Assembly (NCBI RefSeq): GCF_000375585.1
Contig: NZ_AQWP01000011.1
Span: forward strand, 62,001-126,000
DNA: 64,000 nucleotides
Origin: Sinorhizobium meliloti 4H41
GTDB lineage: Bacteria > Pseudomonadota > Alphaproteobacteria > Rhizobiales > Rhizobiaceae
Direction: 5' to 3'
This document shows, one piece after another, positions 10,071 to 19,493 of the stretch. The notes beneath the pieces are model-generated. The model did no database searches and had not been told where the DNA came from. It saw only the letters and a list, made by a program, of their open reading frames with translations. Each line of letters opens with the position of its first letter. The first letter of the stretch is position 1. The translations under genes were made by a program, and so were the position numbers.

Positions 10071-10886
10071 TCAGCCTCCCCGCCGGATGATGATCTTCTG
10101 TTGCCGCCAGCCAACTCCGGAGACGAGGATCGCCTTGTCGATTGCGTAGTCGACGATCATCACGTCGTCCTTCATCCGGTAATTGACGACGCGGTTCTGG
10201 CCCCCGTTGACGACGAACAGCACCGGCGCATCCTGTCCCGAGATCGATTTGGAAAACTGAATGTAGGTTTTTACACCATCCGAATAGACGCGCTTCGGCT
10301 TCCAAGAGGCGCTCCCACTCATCGAGTAGGAGAAGTTCAGTTTATCGGGCGCCGTCCCGAGTATTCCTTCGGTCTCGAGCCGGGCATTAATGTCCGCGAG
10401 CTTGGTCGAGACATCCTCGGGATATTCGAAGCCAACGCGGGCCATGTACTGGCTCGGATGGGACTTGAGTTGGATGTGATAGGTACGACGCGACGTCGTG
10501 ACCACCATGGAGGTGACGAGACCCGGTTCCGACGGCTTGACGATCAAGTGGATAGCCTGACCGCCGGTGGCGCCGGAGGTCGCCGGCTCCACCTTCCAGC
10601 GAACGGTGTCGCCGACGAGGACATCGCGGACGATCTCGCCGCCCTGCAGCTCAATATCGCAGACCTGCAGCGGCGAGCAGACGACGGACGGCTGAGTTTC
10701 GCCGAAGAGAAAGATAACCTTGCCATCCAGCCCGGTGGTAACCAGTCCGGGTGTGCCGCGCCACTTCCGCGAAATGTTAGTTCCCTTCACCTCGTTCGAC
10801 GTCATGCTTTGTGCATGAGCACCCGTCGTCGCAATGACGAGTCCGGCTATGCAGCCGGCGGCTGCGATAAATCCTGTTCTTTGCAT
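10071..10886 (-). CDS. trbG: Conjugal transfer protein TrbG (VirB9-like)
   Basis: 271 residues. The signal peptide ends about AHAQS (residue ~26). The VirB9/TrbG domain follows: [19 protein letters not shown], then a C-terminal part with the typical [16 protein letters not shown] and [18 protein letters not shown] strands. It is a periplasmic/outer-membrane core component that pairs with TrbH and TrbI. The start is 16 bases after the trbF stop. Confidence 0.94.
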   Translation of the reverse strand: MQRTGFIAAAGCIAGLVIATTGAHAQSMTSNEVKGTNISRKWRGTPGLVTTGLDGKVIFLFGETQPSVVCSPLQVCDIELQGGEIVRDVLVGDTVRWKVEPATSGATGGQAIHLIVKPSEPGLVTSMVVTTSRRTYHIQLKSHPSQYMARVGFEYPEDVSTKLADINARLETEGILGTAPDKLNFSYSMSGSASWKPKRVYSDGVKTYIQFSKSISGQDAPVLFVVNGGQNRVVNYRMKDDVMIVDYAIDKAILVSGVGWRQQKIIIRRGG

Positions 10887-10902
10887 GTGAAGTCCCCTGC
10901 CC

Positions 10903-11565
10903 TCATAGCTGTGCTGTCCAGTCGAAATCCCGGACGTAGAGACCGATTGGATTGTGGCGGATGGTCGCCTCGTCCTGTGGCGCCGTCAGCGTGACCGTCG
11001 CGATGCCGCGGAACCGGCGTGTGCCCGTTTCTTTGCCCTTCCGGTCCCGTTCGTATTCGGTCCAGTCGATCTGATAGGTCTGGTTCGAAAGCGCGACGAT
11101 GTTGTTGACCTCGATGGCGACCGTCGACAACTTAGCCTTCTCGAACGGTGAATTGCTTCGGAACCAGTCATTGATCTTCTGCGTCGACGGATCGGACGTC
11201 CGAAGGAGTGCGTAGGTTCGGTCGATGTATTGCTTCTGAACCACGGCGTCCGGCGTGATCGAACGGAAGCTGGTGACGAAATTGCCGAGCGTGGCGCGCA
11301 CGACTCGAACGTCGGCATATTCGATCTGTTCAGGGAACCCGGCGGTCGCTGCGGTTCCAAGTTTGTCGACTTCGACGATATAGGGAACCAGTTTGACTTG
11401 GGTGCTGAGATACATAGCATACCCGAAGGCGATCACTGCCATAGTCAGACCCAGAATGCCGACGATGCGCCATGCAGCGGCTGTCTGGACATAGGAGCCG
11501 TATCGCTCACTCCATTCCTGGCGCGCGGCAAGATACGGGTTTTCTGGGGCGCGGTTCGCTGCCAT
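10903..11565 (-). CDS. trbF: Conjugal transfer protein TrbF (VirB8-like)
   Basis: 220 residues. One transmembrane helix ([20 protein letters not shown], ~34-53) is followed by the VirB8/TrbF periplasmic NTF2-like domain ([53 protein letters not shown]). VirB8-type proteins nucleate assembly of the inner-membrane complex. It lies 24 bases downstream of trbL. Confidence 0.94.
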   Translation of the reverse strand: MAANRAPENPYLAARQEWSERYGSYVQTAAAWRIVGILGLTMAVIAFGYAMYLSTQVKLVPYIVEVDKLGTAATAGFPEQIEYADVRVVRATLGNFVTSFRSITPDAVVQKQYIDRTYALLRTSDPSTQKINDWFRSNSPFEKAKLSTVAIEVNNIVALSNQTYQIDWTEYERDRKGKETGTRRFRGIATVTLTAPQDEATIRHNPIGLYVRDFDWTAQL

Positions 11566-11589
11566 TGATCGATCACTTTCTGATTGCTG

Positions 11590-12768
11590 TTAGTCTTTGC
11601 GTTCGGGAGGTGGCTTTGGCCCGCTCTGCCCGCTGCGACTCTGGTCCAGCTTGGCGTTGGCGAGCCCGAGGATCGATCCTGCATAAGCACCAGGAGAACC
11701 GATGGCCTTCTCCTTGGCAGCCGAGCCGGCCGCTTTTCCTGCGGATCCGATCCCTGCGCCAAAGCCTCGAAGCATGGCACCTGCACCGGATGACCCTGCG
11801 GCCCGTGCGGTTTGAGCCGCCGCGAATCCCGCCCCGGCTGCACCGGCCGCGAGGAACCCTGCCCCGGTGGTGAAGGATGCCGCCTGACCACCGTGCCTGA
11901 TCGCCTCCATTCCACCTGAAACGGACGCGCCCTGAACGACGCCCTGCATGATGTTCGGAACGTAGATCGCGACGATAAAGACGACGACAGCAATACCGGC
12001 AATTGCGAGCGCTGTCTGGAACTGATCACCAACGCCAGGTTCGTTCGCCAATCCGATCAGCACCTCCGAGCCGATACGCGAGATCATGACAAGCGCCATC
12101 AGCTTCATTCCAACCGAGAAAGCGTAGATCAGATATCGGATTGCGAAGTCCTTCGTATACGACGAACCACCTAGGCCAAGCATAATCATGCCGGCGAGCA
12201 GGCCGATATACATCTCGACCATGACGGACACGAAAATCGCGGCAATGAGCGAAAACGAGATGACCACGACGACCATGGCAAAAGCAGCCGAGATCGCTAA
12301 CGCGTTGTCCTCAAAGAGACCGAACTGTATCTTCTCCGACATCTTGGTCGCAACGGCGAGTCCGGCATTGAAGACGTCGGCTGGCGACGAAGTACCGCCG
12401 CCGGCGCCAATCTGAAACAGACTATCGACCACTGCCTTCGCGAAGGTCGGCCCTTGTGCCAAAACGAAGGCAAAAAAGCCGACGAACATGATCCGTTTCA
12501 CAAGCTCACCGAACCAGCTCTCGAGCGATGCGGCCTGCAGAGCCAACCAGACGGCCGCGATACCAATCTCGATCGTGGCGAGAATCCAGAACAAGGTTTT
12601 TGCCGCATCGATGACGGTCGTTTCCCACCCCTTTGCGGCCGTGGTGATCTGGCTCTGCAATGAGGTAAGAACTGAACCTTCTTGAGCGAGGGCTGGCTGT
12701 GCTGCCATCATGCAGAAGGTGGTAACCAGCATCGGGGCTCGGAGCCGCCGAAGAGATATCTCCGTCAT
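11590..12768 (-). CDS. trbL: Conjugal transfer protein TrbL (VirB6-like membrane protein)
   Basis: 392 residues with an N-terminal signal-like segment and about six membrane segments between residues ~55 and ~265. A Gly/Ala-rich tail with many small residues follows (GFLAAGAAGAGFAAAQTARA region), as is usual in TrbL. VirB6-family proteins form part of the inner-membrane channel for DNA passage. The start at 12768 follows the trbK stop by four bases. Confidence 0.93.
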   Translation of the reverse strand: MTEISLRRLRAPMLVTTFCMMAAQPALAQEGSVLTSLQSQITTAAKGWETTVIDAAKTLFWILATIEIGIAAVWLALQAASLESWFGELVKRIMFVGFFAFVLAQGPTFAKAVVDSLFQIGAGGGTSSPADVFNAGLAVATKMSEKIQFGLFEDNALAISAAFAMVVVVISFSLIAAIFVSVMVEMYIGLLAGMIMLGLGGSSYTKDFAIRYLIYAFSVGMKLMALVMISRIGSEVLIGLANEPGVGDQFQTALAIAGIAVVVFIVAIYVPNIMQGVVQGASVSGGMEAIRHGGQAASFTTGAGFLAAGAAGAGFAAAQTARAAGSSGAGAMLRGFGAGIGSAGKAAGSAAKEKAIGSPGAYAGSILGLANAKLDQSRSGQSGPKPPPERKD

Positions 12769-12772
12769 GTGC

Positions 12773-12949
12773 TCACCACTCGACCTTCATCTTTTCGCCG
12801 CCAGAGGTTGGGTACTCCTTCGACGAGCCGAAGAACTTTTCGCGGCGCTCCTGTACAGCCTGCTTTGCGGAGATGAGGAACCAGATGCGGGTGCTGCCGA
12901 ACGCCAGGAATATCGCGATTGCGACAAGGATCAGTTTCGTTCTCACCAT
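12773..12949 (-). CDS. trbK: Conjugal transfer / entry-exclusion protein TrbK
   Basis: Short gene found by reading the strand directly, 58 residues. It has one N-terminal hydrophobic helix (LILVAIAIFLAFGSTRIWFL) and a charged C-terminus ending SGGEKMKVEW. TrbK of IncP plasmids prevents entry of related plasmids; here there is no lipobox Cys, so it would be a membrane-anchored form. ATG 12949 overlaps the end of trbJ; GTG 12946 is the alternative and would give a GTGA overlap. The last ~11 codons, and the bases around the following start, nearly duplicate the end of trbJ. Confidence 0.82.
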   Translation of the reverse strand: MVRTKLILVAIAIFLAFGSTRIWFLISAKQAVQERREKFFGSSKEYPTSGGEKMKVEW

Positions 12950-13746
12950 TCCACCTTCATCTTTTCGCCGCCAGAAGTGGAGGGAGCAGTCCCGCTAAAG
13001 AATTTCTCACGCCGTGCCTGCGCGAGGTCCTTGTCTGTCTGCTCGGCCTGAAGCCACGTTCCCATCATCGTCATATGCTGGGAGACAAGACCGCGAAGCT
13101 TCTGCACCTGCGCGACCTGTTGCGCAGCGATCTGATGGCCCACCTGCAGGGCCTTCATCTGCCCGTCGGCCGTTTCGGACATCGACCGCAGCGAGGACAT
13201 CGTACCTTCCTCGCTGTCGAACTGCTCGGCCGTCAAGCTCGCCGCCTTTAAAGTGCTGGCGATCGTGTCCCGGTTGATGTCCGACCAGGACTGATAGGTA
13301 GTCGCAAAAGAAGCATTGTCTGGCAGGTTGGTCTTCAGACTTGAGTAGCTCTGGAAGCGCTGCTGCAGTATGTCGTCCGCATTGCCCATCGAAAACGAAA
13401 TGCTTTGCCCTTGATCGACGATGCTGCGCAACTGATTGAGGTCGCTTTCTACCTGTCCCCACATATGCGACGGGAGGGTCGCGGTGTTTTGCAGCAAGTT
13501 TTGGTAGATGTTGAGCTGCGTTTCGATCTGCTGTGCCAACTGGCTGATCTGGGTGAGCTGGTTCTGGATTTGCTCGCCGGATTGGCCAACAAGGGAAACG
13601 AGCTCGCCATTGTTGAGGACCTGCGTCCACTCGGTCGCAGCGCCGGTGGCGGTTCCGGCCTCGGCGGGCTTTGCTTCGCCGGTAGCAACCACGAACGCCG
13701 CCAGACCAGCGAGCAATCTATTCGAAGTTAAGCAACGATGCGGCAT
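12943..13746 (-). CDS. trbJ: Conjugal transfer protein TrbJ (VirB5-like)
   Basis: 267 residues with a signal peptide (to about residue 30). It is a Gln-rich, mostly helical periplasmic protein: repeated QNQLTQISQLAQQIETQL-type heptads suggest coiled coils. VirB5/TrbJ proteins are minor pilus components that help host-cell contact. AAGGAG stands before ATG 13746 within the end of trbE (29-base overlap). The C-terminus RREKFFSGTAPSTSGGEKMK plus VEW is echoed in TrbK. Confidence 0.92.
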   Translation of the reverse strand: MPHRCLTSNRLLAGLAAFVVATGEAKPAEAGTATGAATEWTQVLNNGELVSLVGQSGEQIQNQLTQISQLAQQIETQLNIYQNLLQNTATLPSHMWGQVESDLNQLRSIVDQGQSISFSMGNADDILQQRFQSYSSLKTNLPDNASFATTYQSWSDINRDTIASTLKAASLTAEQFDSEEGTMSSLRSMSETADGQMKALQVGHQIAAQQVAQVQKLRGLVSQHMTMMGTWLQAEQTDKDLAQARREKFFSGTAPSTSGGEKMKVEW

Positions 13747-16174
13747 CGTGGACTCCTTTCATTTGAAGCCAGTGGATCGGCCAGTCGCGGCCGTGTTCGG
13801 AATAGAGGGCGCGGATGCGCTTGAGGTCTTCCTTGCCGGATGCGCCGACGAAGCTGAGCGCCAGCGGCCCGAGCGCCATATCGAACAGCCGTCGGCCTTC
13901 AGGAGTGACGACGTAGTATTCGCGCTTGGGAATCGCGTTCGAGACGATCTCGATCTGCCGCTCGTTGAATCCGATCCGTTCGTAGAACTCGCGAGTTCCA
14001 GGCTCTCTGGCGGCACCATTCGGAAGGCAGATCTTTGTTGGGCAGGATTCCTTCAACACGTCGATGATCCCGGAGCGTTCGGCGTCGGAGATCGACTGTG
14101 TGGCGAGCACGACGGCGCAGTTGGCCTTACGCAGCACTTTCAGCCATTCGCGTATCTTGCTGCGGAACACTGGATGGCCGAGCATCAGCCAGGCCTCATC
14201 CAGCACGATTAGGCTGGGAGCGCCATCGAGGCGCTTCTCGATCCGCCGGAACAGATAGGTCAGTACAGGCACGAGATTGCGTTCGCCCATGTTCATCAGT
14301 TGTTCTATCTCAAAGGTCTGAAAGGCACCGAGCGTCAGACCGTCTTCCTCGGCGTCGAGAAGCTGTCCCAGGGGACCATCAACGGTATAGTGATGCAGCG
14401 CGTCTTTGATTTCACGCATCTGCACCCCACTTGCGAAGTCAGACAGCGATCTTCCGGGCGCGCTGACCATCAACCCGATCTGCCGGGAAATTGCATTGCG
14501 GCGATCGGGGGTGATGGTTACGCCTTGCAGGGCCAACAGCATCTCGATCCATTCCGTGGCCCAGGCCCGATCAGTTTCGCTGGCGAGGTCCGAAAGCGGG
14601 CAAAAGGCCAGTGCCGTTCCTTTTTCTTCAGAGCCACCACCAATTTCATAGTGATCGCCGCCAGTGGCGAGCGTCAGGGGCAGGAGCGAGTTTCCCTTGT
14701 CAAAGGCAAAGATCTGGGCGCGTTCGTAGCGTCGAAACTGCGCCGCGATTAGTGCCAAAAGCGTCGACTTGCCCGATCCGGTCGGTCCGAAAATGAGAGT
14801 GTGACCAACGTCGTCGACATGAAGATTCAGCCGAAACGGTGTTGACCCACTCGCGACCTGCATGAGCGGTGGCGAGTCCGGCGGGTAAAAAGGGCACGGT
14901 GCAACGGGGTTGCCCGACCAAACAGAGTTCAGTGGGATGAGGTCGGCGAGATTGCTGGTATTAATCAGCGGCTCGCGCACGTTTGCGTACCAATTGCCTG
15001 GAAGGCTTCCGAGATAGGCGTCGGTTGCGTTGAGTGTTTCGATCCTCGCTCCGAAGCCTTCGGCCTGTATTAGCCTGCGTACTGCCTCCGCCTCCTCCTG
15101 CAAGGCTTCGCGATCACCGTCGAATAGAACGATGACCGGGGTGTAATACCCATAGGCGACCAACTGCGAGGAGGCTTGCGCGATAGCATCCTCAGTCTCG
15201 GCCACCATGCTCATGGCGTCCTGATCGATCGAACGACTTTGCGTCTGGAATAGCTGGTCAAAGAACGGCCGGACTTTTTGCTGCCATTTCTTGCGGGTGC
15301 GCTCGAGCTTTTGCCGCGCCTCCTCCGCATCTAGGAAGATGAAGCGCGATGACCAGCGATAGCTTAGCGGCATCAGATCGAGGCTGTGGAGAATCCCCGG
15401 CCAGCTCTCTGCCGGCAGTCCGTCGATCGCCACCACACCCAGGTAGCGGCTTTCAACCTTTGGCGTCAGCCCATGCTTGAGCTCGGCTGTCGCGATCCAG
15501 TCGAGATACATGGGAGCATCCGGCAGCCGGATTGGATGGTTTTCGCCCGTAATGCAGAAGCGAACGAATTGCAGCAGTTCGTCATAGCGAGCGACCCTCT
15601 CCCCGCCCCTCTCGACGACCTCGCGCGTTTCCATTCGCCGGATCGAAAGGGTGTTGGCAAAATACTGCTCAATCTCCCGGACAGCGTTCTTGAAGATGAA
15701 CAGCACCGTGTCGGCGTAGGTTTTCTTGCGGCTCTCCTCGTCCGAGTAGATGTATCTGCTGAGGGCAGTCTTTTTGGGCTCCAGGTGCCGATAGGTGAGG
15801 ATAAGAGCGTGCTTGCTCTCGAAATGCCGCTGATCTCGCGCAAAATGCGCCCGGCGCTCGGCATCAATCGCCCGGGTGACCGGGTCCGGGAAGTGGCACC
15901 GGTCCTCAGACGGATAGTCAACCGTCGGAATACGGATCGCTTCGACCTGGATCATCCATCCGTTTCCAAGACGTGACAGGATGGCGTTGATCTGTCGCGA
16001 TAGTTCATTGCGTTCCAGATCGGTGGCACTTTCGGAGTCGGGCCCGGCAAAGTACCAGCCAGCCATGAGGCTACCGTCCTTCAATAGCAGGACGCCATCG
16101 TCAACCAGACCGGCATAGGGGACGAGATCAGCGAAGGATGGGCCGGTTGCCCGGAACCGTTTGAGAGCGACCAC
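13718..16174 (-). CDS. trbE: Conjugal transfer ATPase TrbE (VirB4-like)
   Basis: 818 residues, full family length. The N-terminal half is the VirB4 CagE/TrbE domain. The C-terminal half is the P-loop motor with Walker A FGPTGSGKST (residues ~462-471), Walker B SLIVLDEAWLM and the downstream VLATQSISDAE motif. It energises pilus assembly and substrate transfer at the inner membrane. It begins 11 bases after trbD. Confidence 0.96.
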   Translation of the reverse strand: MVALKRFRATGPSFADLVPYAGLVDDGVLLLKDGSLMAGWYFAGPDSESATDLERNELSRQINAILSRLGNGWMIQVEAIRIPTVDYPSEDRCHFPDPVTRAIDAERRAHFARDQRHFESKHALILTYRHLEPKKTALSRYIYSDEESRKKTYADTVLFIFKNAVREIEQYFANTLSIRRMETREVVERGGERVARYDELLQFVRFCITGENHPIRLPDAPMYLDWIATAELKHGLTPKVESRYLGVVAIDGLPAESWPGILHSLDLMPLSYRWSSRFIFLDAEEARQKLERTRKKWQQKVRPFFDQLFQTQSRSIDQDAMSMVAETEDAIAQASSQLVAYGYYTPVIVLFDGDREALQEEAEAVRRLIQAEGFGARIETLNATDAYLGSLPGNWYANVREPLINTSNLADLIPLNSVWSGNPVAPCPFYPPDSPPLMQVASGSTPFRLNLHVDDVGHTLIFGPTGSGKSTLLALIAAQFRRYERAQIFAFDKGNSLLPLTLATGGDHYEIGGGSEEKGTALAFCPLSDLASETDRAWATEWIEMLLALQGVTITPDRRNAISRQIGLMVSAPGRSLSDFASGVQMREIKDALHHYTVDGPLGQLLDAEEDGLTLGAFQTFEIEQLMNMGERNLVPVLTYLFRRIEKRLDGAPSLIVLDEAWLMLGHPVFRSKIREWLKVLRKANCAVVLATQSISDAERSGIIDVLKESCPTKICLPNGAAREPGTREFYERIGFNERQIEIVSNAIPKREYYVVTPEGRRLFDMALGPLALSFVGASGKEDLKRIRALYSEHGRDWPIHWLQMKGVHDAASLLNFE

Positions 16175-16184
16175 GCAAACCTCC

Positions 16185-16484
16185 TCAATACCGCCGCCAC
16201 GGCGAGGTGGTCGCCTTGTAGTAGGGCTTGTAAGAAATGTGCCGGATGTAGACCTGACGCATCAGCGGGTCCGCCTTTGCCATCATTCTCAAGAGCCCGA
16301 CGATGCCGATCCAGACGGCAACCCCGAAGAGCGCGGAATATATTGTCAAGACCACAAAGATCAGGATGACCGCGGCGAGACCTGTGAGCAAGACCAGTTC
16401 CCGGTCCGCGCCCATCAGCAGATTCGGACGCGAAAGTGCACGGTGGATGCGGTTGTGTTTTAGACGGGACAGGGACTCAACCAT
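16185..16484 (-). CDS. trbD: Conjugal transfer protein TrbD (VirB3-like)
   Basis: 99 residues with the VirB3 pattern: an early [16 protein letters not shown] motif followed by two closely spaced membrane segments (~residues 31-65) and a basic tail. It is an inner-membrane partner of the TrbE ATPase. It overlaps the end of trbC by eight bases. Confidence 0.93.
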   Translation of the reverse strand: MVESLSRLKHNRIHRALSRPNLLMGADRELVLLTGLAAVILIFVVLTIYSALFGVAVWIGIVGLLRMMAKADPLMRQVYIRHISYKPYYKATTSPWRRY

Positions 16485-16860
16485 GAGCCCCCTCCCCTAC
16501 TCGGCTTCGGCTGAAGAATTCGGTTTGCTCGTCCGATGCTCCAATCGAGGCGCCCGTTGCGCCGAACAGGCCGATGATGTTGGTGGCCCCGAGCAGGATG
16601 CCCGCCACCAGCACGATATACACCAGCCGCCGCGCGAAGTCGTTCAGTTCTCCCCCAAAGATGAGCATGCCGCCAGCAATTGCGACCGCTGCAAGTGCAA
16701 TAGCTCCCGCGACCGGCCCGGTGATCGACTCCTGGATTTGCTGCAGCGGCCCTTCCCAGGGAAGACTGCCGCCCGAACTGGCGAGCGCCGGCGCGACGCA
16801 GGCGAGAACGATGTGCGCCGCAAGGAGCGCGGCGGCGATGACGGCATTTCTACGCGACAT
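16477..16860 (-). CDS. trbC: Conjugal pilin TrbC (VirB2-like)
   Basis: 127 residues: a long signal peptide ending near ALASSGG, then two hydrophobic helices ([20 protein letters not shown] and [20 protein letters not shown]) separated by a short polar loop, the VirB2/TrbC pilin layout. The precursor is expected to be trimmed by a signal peptidase and by TraF and made cyclic. The first codons overlap the end of trbB by 11 bases. Confidence 0.93.
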   Translation of the reverse strand: MSRRNAVIAAALLAAHIVLACVAPALASSGGSLPWEGPLQQIQESITGPVAGAIALAAVAIAGGMLIFGGELNDFARRLVYIVLVAGILLGATNIIGLFGATGASIGASDEQTEFFSRSRVGEGAHG

Positions 16861-17827
16861 TGCGCGCCTCCTTCTCTTCTGTAAGCTGGTCGGATTCGAT
16901 TTCGTACTGGCCGCCCGCGAAGCGCTCGACCTGAATGACGTCGCGGACGCGCCGCCCGCGCGGGGTCCGTTCTATGGAGACGATGAGATCGACCGCTTCT
17001 CCGATCACCTCATGCATCGGCTGCTGGCTAGCTTCGGCGGTCAGCTGCTCGAGACGGCGGAGCGCCGACATCGCTGTATTTGAATGGATAGTCGCCACGC
17101 CACCCGGATGGCCGGTGTTCCACGCCTTGAGTAGTGTGAGCGCAGCGCCGTCGCGGACTTCACCGACCACAATTCTGTCGGGCCGCAGCCGCATGGTGCT
17201 CTTCAGCAGCCGAGCCATGTCAACGGTATCGCTGGTGTGGAGAAGGACGGCGTTCTGGGCCGCGCATTGAACCTCTGCGGTGTCCTCAAGAATGACGAGC
17301 CGGTCTTCTGGTGCGCTCTTCACAATCTCGTCGATGACAGCATTCGCGAGCGTCGTTTTGCCGGAGCCAGTTCCCCCGGATATGATGATGTTGAGCCTGG
17401 AGGAAATCGCGCTGCGGATCGTCGATGCCTGGTACTCTGTCATCACGTCGGAGCGAACATACTCGTCGAGCGGGATGAGACGCGACGCACGACGACGAAT
17501 AGTGAAGGCAGGCTTGGCGACCACCGGCGGCAAAAGACCTTCAAAGCGGTGGCCACCGATCGGCAGCTCTCCGGAGATGATCGGCTGTTCCGTGTCCACC
17601 TCTGACTGAAGCGCATGCGCAACGGTACCGATCACCATTTCCGCCGCGGCCGACGACATCTCGCCCGCCGGCGCGACGCCGTGGCCGAGCCGCTCGATGA
17701 AGAGCTTTCCGTCCGGATTGAGCATGATCTCGACGACCGTTGCATCGTCCAGCGCCACGCAGAGGTGATCGCCGAGCGCCTCCTGAAGTTTGCGGACAAG
17801 CCGAGGGTGAGAGCGAAGCTGGTTCAC
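16850..17827 (-). CDS. trbB: Conjugal transfer ATPase TrbB (VirB11-like)
   Basis: 325 residues, a hexameric VirB11/PulE secretion ATPase. Walker A is [11 protein letters not shown] (~149-159). It is followed by the Asp box [13 protein letters not shown], Walker [17 protein letters not shown] and the His box [12 protein letters not shown]. It works at the cytoplasmic face of the mating channel with TrbE. It starts 11 bases after the traI stop, so both lie on one transcript. Confidence 0.96.
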   Translation of the reverse strand: MNQLRSHPRLVRKLQEALGDHLCVALDDATVVEIMLNPDGKLFIERLGHGVAPAGEMSSAAAEMVIGTVAHALQSEVDTEQPIISGELPIGGHRFEGLLPPVVAKPAFTIRRRASRLIPLDEYVRSDVMTEYQASTIRSAISSRLNIIISGGTGSGKTTLANAVIDEIVKSAPEDRLVILEDTAEVQCAAQNAVLLHTSDTVDMARLLKSTMRLRPDRIVVGEVRDGAALTLLKAWNTGHPGGVATIHSNTAMSALRRLEQLTAEASQQPMHEVIGEAVDLIVSIERTPRGRRVRDVIQVERFAGGQYEIESDQLTEEKEARNVA

Positions 17828-17837
17828 CGATTTCTCC

Positions 17838-18461
17838 TTACGCTGCCTTGCAGAGGGGGGTGCATTCAGATCGGTAGTTAGATCGGCGGAGTTTTTGAAA
17901 TGTACCGGCGTCGGCGGGTAGGATGCCCGCCACGGCCATCGTCACGCCGACCTTCTTCGGCTCCCCCAACCGCTGCAGCGGCCAGCCAACACGAGCGAGG
18001 ATCCGCTCGAAGCGGAGGTCGGTCACCGTGACGATTTCGGTGAAACCATTCGCCATGCACCATTCAATTATGCCTGCGAACATCGTCAGCGTTGCCTCAT
18101 GTACCGAGCCGGCTCCCCTGCCCTCCCCGAGACTAGTGTCGACGCACAAGCGGGAGCTTTCGATCATCGCGGAGTGCGCGTTGAGCTGTCCATTCGGAAG
18201 TAGCGAGGGAAAGACATCCGTAACCATGGTCGGGCCAAGCGCCGGAAGCAGCCTCGCGCACCCTGCCACTTCACCGTTGTTGGAAGTTGCGAGGATGTAG
18301 GTTGGCATCAGCGCGTCGAAAGTGTCTGACTCCCGACCGTCAATAACGTCAACGTCCCAGCCCAACCGGTCGGAAAAGATCCGGGCGCGCAGTTGGTGGT
18401 GCCTGTGGAGAAGCCGGGCTTCTTCGTCATTCCGTGGCTTCGAGATCGCGAGAATCTGCAT
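17838..18461 (-). CDS. traI: Acyl-homoserine-lactone synthase TraI (LuxI family)
   Basis: 207 residues. It makes an AHL signal from S-adenosylmethionine and an acyl-ACP. LuxI landmarks are present: LRARIFSDRLGWDV near residue 24-37 (invariant Arg, Phe, Trp), the acidic DTFDA at ~46-50, GCARLLP (Arg) and AMIESSRLCVD (Glu/Arg). The C-terminal half is the GNAT-like core. It is the first gene of the trb operon, as in Ti and related plasmids, and is preceded by a lux-box-like palindrome, so positive feedback by TraR is expected. Which AHL is made cannot be read from the sequence. Confidence 0.95.
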   Translation of the reverse strand: MQILAISKPRNDEEARLLHRHHQLRARIFSDRLGWDVDVIDGRESDTFDALMPTYILATSNNGEVAGCARLLPALGPTMVTDVFPSLLPNGQLNAHSAMIESSRLCVDTSLGEGRGAGSVHEATLTMFAGIIEWCMANGFTEIVTVTDLRFERILARVGWPLQRLGEPKKVGVTMAVAGILPADAGTFQKLRRSNYRSECTPLCKAA

Positions 18462-18521
18462 GAATTTCTCCGTCGTTGTTGCTCGGCGGTGAAATCAGCA
18501 CGGATCGGTATCGGTTTGCAG

Positions 18522-18537
18522 TTGTAGAATCCTACAA
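18522..18537 (-). promoter_or_regulatory. Lux/tra-box-like palindrome upstream of traI
   Basis: TTGTAGAATCCTACAA: six-base arms TTGTAG/CTACAA pair perfectly around a four-base centre. The centre lies about 68 bases before the traI start, where an activator site overlapping -35 would be expected. It resembles the classical lux box (CTGTAGGATCGTACAG). No second copy was found near traR, traM or traH. Confidence 0.65.
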
Positions 18538-18539
18538 AG

Positions 18540-18986
18540 CCAAGCCGAGATAAGCAGGCAATGCGGAAAAGGAATTGGTCAGTCGCATGCGGATATCGCT
18601 GCCTTCGCCCGCAATCTCGGCAATCGGAGCTTGAGACAACACGCCGACACCGCGAGTGCCCTCTTAAGGCTGACGGCAGCATTTTCGGCAGTGAACGGGG
18701 TTCCATCATGGAAGGTTGCCTTGCTGCGCAGCGTAAAGGCCCAGCCTGAGGCCGTCCTGCGAAACCGCCCATTTTTCCGCAAGACCTGGAACCAGTGCGC
18801 CTTGCTCGTCTGTCGTAAAAAGCGGTTCGGCTCCCTGAAGACGGCTAAAGACATAGCCAGTCTGTGCGGGCTCGATACCGGTGACTTCCCCTGGCCCAGC
18901 CACTTTCAGCCTCTCTGCATGGGCGGGAAGACCGATATAGGCGCGGCGAGCGCCAGCGTAAGGAAGAGCGCCTTCATTATGCGCAT
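18540..18986 (-). pseudogene. 5' fragment of a peptide/nickel-type ABC substrate-binding protein
   Basis: Pieces in three frames read as the start of an SBP_bac_5 protein: a signal peptide from ATG 18986 (MRIMKALFLTLALAAPI), then GAEPLFTTDEQGALVPGLAE (18706-19008 frame), then ASGWAFTLRSKATFHDGTPF and TAENAAVSLKRAL (18579-18854 frame), then SDIRMRLTNSFSALPAYLGL. At least three frameshifts are needed. The reading stops right beside the traI palindrome, so the gene appears cut off where the conjugation module begins. Only about 150 of the usual 500 residues remain. Confidence 0.7.
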
Positions 18987-19008
18987 CGTATTCTCCGTAG
19001 TGGCTCAA

Positions 19009-19493
19009 AGTGATGTCTTCTTGTCAATCTGGCTCATTCCAGAAGGGCGAGAACGCGTGCCCGATATCGTTTTGCGTGACATCCGGCAGGCGTCGCGCTA
19101 CGCAGTCGCAAAAGCACGCGGAGAGCGGGAATCCGAGTTCCTGCGCCCCGCCGCCAGTATGAGCAGATGCGGGTCCGACACGCTGTCGCCGGCCAGGTAG
19201 CCAAGGTTGCCGCCGATAAGGTGGGGGTTTGTGCCATGAGAGACAGACCGCAATGCTCTATTCGGCTTCCAACACAACGCTGTCAAAATCAGCGCACGCG
19301 AACTGCTGCCTTCGGTGGAGCAACAGCTCAACTCAGGACACGACCAAATGCGAGACGCGGCGCCAGCGAAAGGTTGTGCGGGATTTGCTGCAACCGAAGA
19401 GACTTCTGCTGAAAGACGAAGCATTCCGGCACATTCTTCCAACAACTGCAACTATGCTTCGTCCATGCCGTAGAGTTCACAGGAGCCAAGGAT
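19009..19493. other. Degraded coding remnants, not identified
   Basis: Minus-strand frames of 60-117 codons occur here, including SHGTNPHLIGGNLGYLAGDS, which has a protein-like composition but could not be assigned to a family. No complete gene, RNA gene or clear promoter is visible. The stretch lies between a broken transport gene and an intact HAD gene and is probably gene debris. Confidence 0.4.

Noticed and set aside
10014-10994. 326-codon plus-strand ORF opposite trbF/trbG/trbH
   Set aside because: Antisense to the trb operon with composition typical of a complement frame; no motif.
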